A stretch of DNA of 10,432 nt. Origin: Chloroflexota bacterium (lineage in GTDB: Bacteria; Chloroflexota; Dehalococcoidia; Lucifugimonadales; Australimonadaceae). The position numbers and the translations under genes were made by a program. Numbering within the stretch: the first letter of the stretch is position 1; every line of letters begins with the position of its first letter. Under the pieces are notes generated by a model, which had not been told where the DNA came from, ran no database searches, and saw only the letters and a list, made by a program, of their open reading frames with translations. Shown here one piece after another: positions 6,888-10,432 of the stretch. The stretch spans positions 1-10,432 of the forward strand of contig JAPOOH010000213.1 in assembly GCA_026713505.1 (NCBI GenBank), in the 5' to 3' direction.

Positions 6888-6906
6888 TCTGGCGTAGTGC
6901 TTTATT
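6878..6906 (+). promoter_or_regulatory. Candidate sigma70-type promoter of the Rieske oxygenase operon
   Basis: A perfect -35 TTGACA (6878-6883), a 17-nt spacer and a -10-like TTTATT (6901-6906, 4 of 6 matches). Transcription would start near 6913, giving a leader of about 60 nt before the ATG at 6974. It is the best promoter match I found in the window and lies in the only long non-coding stretch. Confidence 0.6.
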
Positions 6907-6973
6907 GCCCTCGTGATGTAGGTCGTCTCCAGCCAGAGTCCGGCGGCACACGTATGCAGGGAAAAGGGGCATC

Positions 6974-8374
6974 ATGGCTAATCTCATCGTCGCACGCGGG
7001 GACAGGTCTCTTCGATCGCTCATCGACACCGACGGAGGCACGGTGAGCCGGGAGTTGTACGTCAACGAGGACATCTTCGAGCAGGAGCAGGAGCAGATCT
7101 TCAACCGGTGCTGGCTGTTCCTCGGACACGAGAGCCAGGTGCCGAACCCCGGCGACTTCATCGTGACGCGCATGGGCACGGAAGAGGTGCTGGTGGTGCG
7201 CGGCCGCAAGGACAACCAGATACGAGCCTTCCTGAACTCCTGCGCCCACCGGGGCATGAAGGTCTGCCGGTACGACCAGGGCAATGCCCTCATCTTCACG
7301 TGCCCGTTCCATGCCTGGACCTACGACTGCAACGGCTCTCTCGTCGGCGCGGCCTACCAGTATGCGCCCTACGCCTACGACGGCGGCATCGATCGGGAGC
7401 AGTGGGGGCTCACGCCGGTGGCGCAGTTCAAGAACTACTACGGCTCGCTCTGGGCAACCTGGGACCCGAAGGCGCCGTCCTTCGAGGACTACGTCGGGCC
7501 ATTCGCCGAGGGCATCCGCTACGACTGCGAGGCCAGCGACGGCGAGGAGGCCGGCATCGAGGTCTTCAGGCCCTTCCAGAAGTGGCGCCTCCCGACGAAC
7601 TGGAAGGTGCCCGCCTTCTCCTCGTCGACCGACCTGACCCACGCCGCGATGACCCACCGCTCCGTGAACGCGGCCTCCATAGGCCCGGACCGCGGAACGA
7701 TGTCCGGCGGCGAACGGCACAAGCGCCGCGCCCCCTTCCCTTCCGATCGGTTCGCGGTGGGCGACCACAACCTCGGCCATGGGGGCAACTGGACCGTGTA
7801 CCAGCAACCCGGCGTGCCGGAATACGTCGACACGTGGTTCGAGCCCGGCGTGGACGAGTACTTCCGCGAGGCCCGCGAACGCAAGGCCATGAAGTACGCA
7901 GACCGGATACTGCCCCCACACGGCCACGAGGGAGGACACTTCTGCGTGTTCCCCAACTTCATCATGGACAGCTGGCGCTGGCGCTGGTGGCACCCCCACA
8001 CCGTAGGCGTCGTCGAACGATGGAGCCTGTTCGGCATTGACAAGAATGCGCCCAAGCCCGTGAAGGACGCCGTTCGCCACTACGTGATGCGGTACAACGG
8101 TCCGACCGGCGCAACGGAATCGGACGACATGGAGAACTGGAACTACGTCTACTCCGCCAGCCGGGGCGCGAGGGCGCGCAAGCGCAACTACTTCTTCGCG
8201 AACGGTCTGGGGCGCGGCATCGAGAGCGACCAGTACCCCGGCGTCGTCTTCAACGGAACGCACACTGAAGAGGCGCACCGCGCACGGTTCAGCAGGTGGC
8301 TCGCCTTCATGGAAGCCTCGAGCTGGGACGACCTCTACCCCATCAACAGGGCGAAGTCGCACCGCATCTGGTAG
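6974..8374 (+). CDS. Rieske non-heme iron ring-hydroxylating oxygenase, alpha (catalytic) subunit
   Basis: A 466-residue cytoplasmic oxygenase alpha subunit; such enzymes add O2 to aromatic rings to give cis-dihydrodiols, with electrons from a ferredoxin or reductase. The N-terminal Rieske 2Fe-2S domain shows C90-A-H92, 17 residues, then C110-P-F-H113, the canonical C-x-H-x17-C-x2-H pattern. The catalytic domain carries the electron-bridging Asp220 and iron ligands His223 and His228 in S-T-D-L-T-H-A-A-M-T-H, spaced as in naphthalene dioxygenase (D205/H208/H213). The third ligand is probably Asp385 in TESDDMENW, which aligns with the WESDD segment around D362 of that enzyme. The usual E-N-F-x-G-D-x-Y-H text is replaced here by a serine-rich version. 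Length is typical (430-470). The start follows AAAAGGGG (6962-6969), 4 nt before the ATG. It is first in an operon with beta and a small unknown gene. No ferredoxin or reductase gene is nearby. Substrate not predictable. Confidence 0.96.
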   Translation: MANLIVARGDRSLRSLIDTDGGTVSRELYVNEDIFEQEQEQIFNRCWLFLGHESQVPNPGDFIVTRMGTEEVLVVRGRKDNQIRAFLNSCAHRGMKVCRYDQGNALIFTCPFHAWTYDCNGSLVGAAYQYAPYAYDGGIDREQWGLTPVAQFKNYYGSLWATWDPKAPSFEDYVGPFAEGIRYDCEASDGEEAGIEVFRPFQKWRLPTNWKVPAFSSSTDLTHAAMTHRSVNAASIGPDRGTMSGGERHKRRAPFPSDRFAVGDHNLGHGGNWTVYQQPGVPEYVDTWFEPGVDEYFREARERKAMKYADRILPPHGHEGGHFCVFPNFIMDSWRWRWWHPHTVGVVERWSLFGIDKNAPKPVKDAVRHYVMRYNGPTGATESDDMENWNYVYSASRGARARKRNYFFANGLGRGIESDQYPGVVFNGTHTEEAHRARFSRWLAFMEASSWDDLYPINRAKSHRIW

Positions 8375-8426
8375 GAACAGCGGCATCCGGGCAGCGAGGT
8401 ACCGGGGACACGAAGGGAGTCGTGGG

Positions 8427-8972
8427 ATGACTGAACGCGCCAACGTTAGCCTGGATGCGATGGATCGGGTTGTCCTGCTGAAAGACATCGAGCAGTTCCT
8501 CTACATGGAGGCGCTGCTCCTTGACGAGCGCCGGCTCACGGAATGGCTGGACATGCTGGCGGAGGACATCCACTATTGGATGCCCATCCGCAGGAACGTC
8601 AAGTTCGGCGATTGGGACCTCGAGTTCAGCGACCCCGATTCGGAGATCTCCTACTTCGACGAGGGCAAGGACATCCTCGTCGGCAGGGTCCGACAGATCA
8701 ACACGGGCGTGCACTGGGCGGAGGAGCCGGTGTCCCGGTTCGAGCACATCGTCTCCAACATCCTCCTGCTGGAAGTGAATGGCGACGAGGCGAAGGTGAG
8801 CAGCAAGTTCTTCTGCTACCAGAACCGCCTGCAGGACGAGGTCAACCTGTTCGTCGGCAGGCGGTACGACACGCTCCGGAGCGACCCTGACACCGTGTTC
8901 AAGATCGCCAAGCGCGACATCATCCTGGACCAGAACGTTCTGCTTCCGAAAGTGATCAATACGTTCTTCTAG
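8427..8972 (+). CDS. Rieske ring-hydroxylating oxygenase, beta subunit
   Basis: A 181-residue small subunit of the SnoaL-like (cystatin/NTF2-type) fold that packs with alpha to form the alpha3-beta3 hexamer. It has a mainly structural role. Family hallmarks are E-A-L-L-L-D-E-R-R-L-T-E-W-L (residues 28-41) followed by DIHYWMPIRRN (47-57), then S-R-F-E-H-I-V-S-N (103-111) before a V-S-S-K-F strand, the R-R-Y-D-T-L-R stretch (145-151) and the ending I-A-K-R-D-I-I-L-D with a terminal phenylalanine pair. Length fits the family (about 160-195). The start is supported by AAGGGAG (8413-8419), 7 nt before the ATG. It lies 52 nt after the alpha stop in the same direction, and a beta subunit places the enzyme in the alpha-beta class rather than the alpha-only class. 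The 52-nt gap holds nothing recognisable beyond this ribosome site. Confidence 0.95.
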   Translation: MTERANVSLDAMDRVVLLKDIEQFLYMEALLLDERRLTEWLDMLAEDIHYWMPIRRNVKFGDWDLEFSDPDSEISYFDEGKDILVGRVRQINTGVHWAEEPVSRFEHIVSNILLLEVNGDEAKVSSKFFCYQNRLQDEVNLFVGRRYDTLRSDPDTVFKIAKRDIILDQNVLLPKVINTFF

Positions 8973-8975
8973 GAC

Positions 8976-9305
8976 ATGAAGATGCGCATCGAGTGGCGGT
9001 ACGGGGACCAGCAGGACGCTCTCATCTCCGTCGACGAAGAGGGCGGCACGGCGCTGGAGGTATGGGAATTCGACAGGGCGCTGTTGTCCGATTTCCTCAA
9101 CCTCATGACCGCCATCGGCACGCACAGCAGGCAGAGCATCGCCGACGACGGTCAGCGTGACCCACAGGAGTGGGGCAGGCTCGTGATCGCGCGTTCGGAC
9201 GACGGCGACGTGCTCAGGATCGACCCCGAGCTGTACTGGGACCGCGTGTCGCACTGGTTCCGTTCCCAGGGCGGCGATCCGAACCCCTATCGGCAGGGCA
9301 GTTAG
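8976..9305 (+). CDS. Small uncharacterised protein, third gene of the Rieske operon
   Basis: I do not recognise this 109-residue protein. It begins 3 nt after the beta subunit stop and ends 28 nt before a convergent transporter gene, so it is probably translated with the oxygenase. It is acidic and soluble-looking with no signal peptide, membrane span or cysteine, and has five tryptophans, including YWDRVSHWF near the C-terminus. It lacks the CxH/CxxH or four-Cys patterns of a ferredoxin and nucleotide-binding motifs of a reductase, so it is not the missing electron carrier. Two in-frame ATGs compete: 8976, and 8982, which is better spaced (7 nt) from the AGGA at 8971-8974; starting there loses only two residues. 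Coding status rests on tight spacing, strand agreement and ordinary protein composition. It may be an accessory or assembly factor for the oxygenase (inference). Confidence 0.75.
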   Translation: MKMRIEWRYGDQQDALISVDEEGGTALEVWEFDRALLSDFLNLMTAIGTHSRQSIADDGQRDPQEWGRLVIARSDDGDVLRIDPELYWDRVSHWFRSQGGDPNPYRQGS

Positions 9306-9333
9306 CGGCAGGCCGCCCGAGCGCGCAGCCCGG

Positions 9334-10432
9334 TCATCCGGCCCCCGGCGAGACCACCTCTTTCTCCGGCTTCTTGAGCGTCTCCTCCAGGAAGAACACC
9401 ACCACTATCCCGGCTGCAAAGGCCGTTGACGCGAGGAACAAGAACGCAACGCCGGCCCCTAACGCGCCATACAGCAGGCCGAAACTCGTCGGGCTGGCTG
9501 TGGACCCGCTCTGGGCAACCAGCCGGGACATGCCGAAGAAGAGCCCGCGTGCCTGCGGCGGCGCTACGTCCGTCCCGAGCGTCTGCATGTTGCCGGAGAT
9601 GACGCCCATCGACAGGTGCAGGAACACGAAAGTAGCGATGAACCAGCCCACGTCAAGGCCGGCGAATGCAGTAACCGCCACTGAGGCCGTTGCGATACTC
9701 GACAGGAACAGTCCCGGCACGACGATGTACTTCCTTCCGAACCGGTCCATCACGAACCCTGTGGAGAACATGATGGGGATGGTCCCCACTGCCATTGCGC
9801 TGCGCAGCACCCCCAGTTCGGCAGGGTCCAGCCCGTATGCGAAGGAAGGGTACAGGAGGATCACGCCGCCCTCGAAGACAGCTCCCCTGGTTACATTCGT
9901 GAGGAACTGGATCGAAAAGACAGTGGGGATCGGATTCCTGAGCAGCAGCGCCCAGCGGGAACCCTCTGCGATAGCCTCAGCCGCGCGTCTAGCCGCAGGG
10001 GCGCTCTCCTTGACGACGAAATACGTCGGCAGGATGGAGAGCAGCGTGAGGACCGCATGGATCAGGAACGGCGACCACAACCCCCAGGCAACCGCCGCGA
10101 ATCCTCCGATCAGCGGGCCGCTGAGCGCGCCGATCTGCTGCACGCCGAACATCTGGGTGACCTGCTTGCCCCGCTGCTGCGCGGCCCCCGTATCGGCGAT
10201 CACCGTGATGCGGCTCTGCATCCACATCTGGGTGCCGACTCCAGCGATGAACCGGTATACGAGCAGCTCAGGAAACGAGCCGGAGATCGCGGCCTTGGCG
10301 ATGAGCAGAGATGACAATGCAACGACCAGCGGCCCCGCCAGCAGGATCCAGCGGCGGCCGATCCGGTCGATGAGCAGGCCGGGCGGGAGCGAGGCGGCCC
10401 GGGGGCCCAGGCGGGAGGGTGTGGAGCACCAG
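9334..10432 (-). CDS. Major facilitator superfamily (MFS) transporter, N-terminus cut by window edge
   Basis: An inner-membrane secondary transporter. The frame stays open to the right edge; about 365 residues are visible, against about 400-430 for the family, so TM1 and part of TM2 are missing. The loop 2-3 motif A is present upstream of the first ATG at 10317 as G-L-L-I-D-R-I-G-R-R (bases 10351-10380), proving that this ATG is internal. The related motif between TM8 and TM9 reads DRFGRK, and a TM5-type G-P-L-I-G-G-F segment is visible. About ten hydrophobic helices can be traced down to a charged cytoplasmic tail (EETLKKPEKE). The layout is that of 12-TM drug/metabolite or aromatic-acid permeases; substrate and direction cannot be told. 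It is convergent with the Rieske operon, so it is transcribed separately, but its location suggests uptake or export of related compounds (inference). Confidence 0.92.
   Translation of the reverse strand, partial: WCSTPSRLGPRAASLPPGLLIDRIGRRWILLAGPLVVALSSLLIAKAAISGSFPELLVYRFIAGVGTQMWMQSRITVIADTGAAQQRGKQVTQMFGVQQIGALSGPLIGGFAAVAWGLWSPFLIHAVLTLLSILPTYFVVKESAPAARRAAEAIAEGSRWALLLRNPIPTVFSIQFLTNVTRGAVFEGGVILLYPSFAYGLDPAELGVLRSAMAVGTIPIMFSTGFVMDRFGRKYIVVPGLFLSSIATASVAVTAFAGLDVGWFIATFVFLHLSMGVISGNMQTLGTDVAPPQARGLFFGMSRLVAQSGSTASPTSFGLLYGALGAGVAFLFLASTAFAAGIVVVFFLEETLKKPEKEVVSPGAG

Noticed and set aside
5677..7299. A 540-codon minus-strand frame overlapping the amidohydrolase and reaching into Rieske alpha
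   Set aside because: It is an out-of-frame shadow of the COG2159 gene with Arg/Pro-rich sequence and no domain signature.
6902..8488. A 528-codon open frame on the minus strand opposite Rieske alpha
   Set aside because: Low-complexity Val/Arg/Ala/Pro composition without motifs, antisense to an unambiguous Rieske subunit and running through the divergent promoter region.
8343..9254. A 303-codon minus-strand frame opposite the beta subunit and the small gene
   Set aside because: It is antisense to the well-recognised beta subunit and has the same biased composition as other shadow frames. It weakens slightly, but does not overturn, the call of the 109-aa plus-strand gene.
9305..9316. Inverted repeat GCGGC-AG-GCCGC after the small gene as a terminator
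   Set aside because: The loop is only 2 nt, the stem is short, and no T-run follows on either strand; such repeats are expected by chance at this G+C.
10315..10317. Minus-strand ATG at 10317 as the transporter start
   Set aside because: The open frame continues to the window edge and encodes the conserved MFS loop motif D-R-I-G-R-R upstream of it.
1..10432. tRNA/rRNA genes, CRISPR arrays, insertion sequences, toxin-antitoxin or phage genes
   Set aside because: I looked for cloverleaf-like ends, spaced direct repeats, transposase motifs and terminal inverted repeats and saw none.

Overview
The window is a dense, G+C-rich bacterial stretch of eight genes, two of them cut by the window edges, with no RNA genes, mobile elements or CRISPR arrays that I can see. 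Nearly all products are degradative or transport proteins: two COG2159-type amidohydrolases, an alpha/beta hydrolase, a molybdenum hydroxylase large subunit, an N-acyl-D-amino-acid-deacylase-like amidohydrolase, a Rieske ring-hydroxylating oxygenase (alpha and beta), a small unknown protein and an MFS transporter. This mix, together with high G+C but regular use of ATA (Ile) and AGG (Arg) codons, fits a Chloroflexota lineage such as SAR202/Dehalococcoidia better than a typical high-G+C actinobacterium. That placement is inference; there is no marker gene in the window.

Layout. Bases 1-1597 (+): the end of an amidohydrolase, then an alpha/beta hydrolase 10 nt downstream, probably one transcript. 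Bases 1685-3994 (+): a molybdopterin-binding large subunit of the xanthine dehydrogenase/aldehyde oxidase/CoxL superfamily, with a strong ribosome binding site but no small FeS or FAD subunit beside it. A GC-rich hairpin at 3981-4001 separates it from the convergent minus-strand pair. Bases 4034-6743 (-): a second COG2159 amidohydrolase followed, after a single base, by the deacylase-like amidohydrolase. Bases 6744-6973: a 230-bp divergent regulatory region, the longest non-coding stretch, with a good sigma70-type promoter whose -35 box lies inside a perfect palindrome. Bases 6974-9305 (+): Rieske oxygenase alpha, beta and a 109-aa protein of unknown function. Bases 9334-10432 (-): an MFS transporter running off the right edge.

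How the genes may work together (inference). The Rieske enzyme would cis-dihydroxylate or monooxygenate an aromatic substrate; the molybdenum hydroxylase could hydroxylate a heteroaromatic ring or oxidise an aldehyde. The alpha/beta hydrolase resembles meta-cleavage product hydrolases, and the COG2159 proteins resemble the ACMSD/decarboxylase superfamily that handles ring-cleavage or aromatic acid intermediates. The deacylase-like protein would cut an amide or related bond, and the MFS protein could move substrate or product. No ring-cleavage dioxygenase, dihydrodiol dehydrogenase, ferredoxin or ferredoxin reductase is present, so any pathway is incomplete here and its substrate cannot be read from the sequence.
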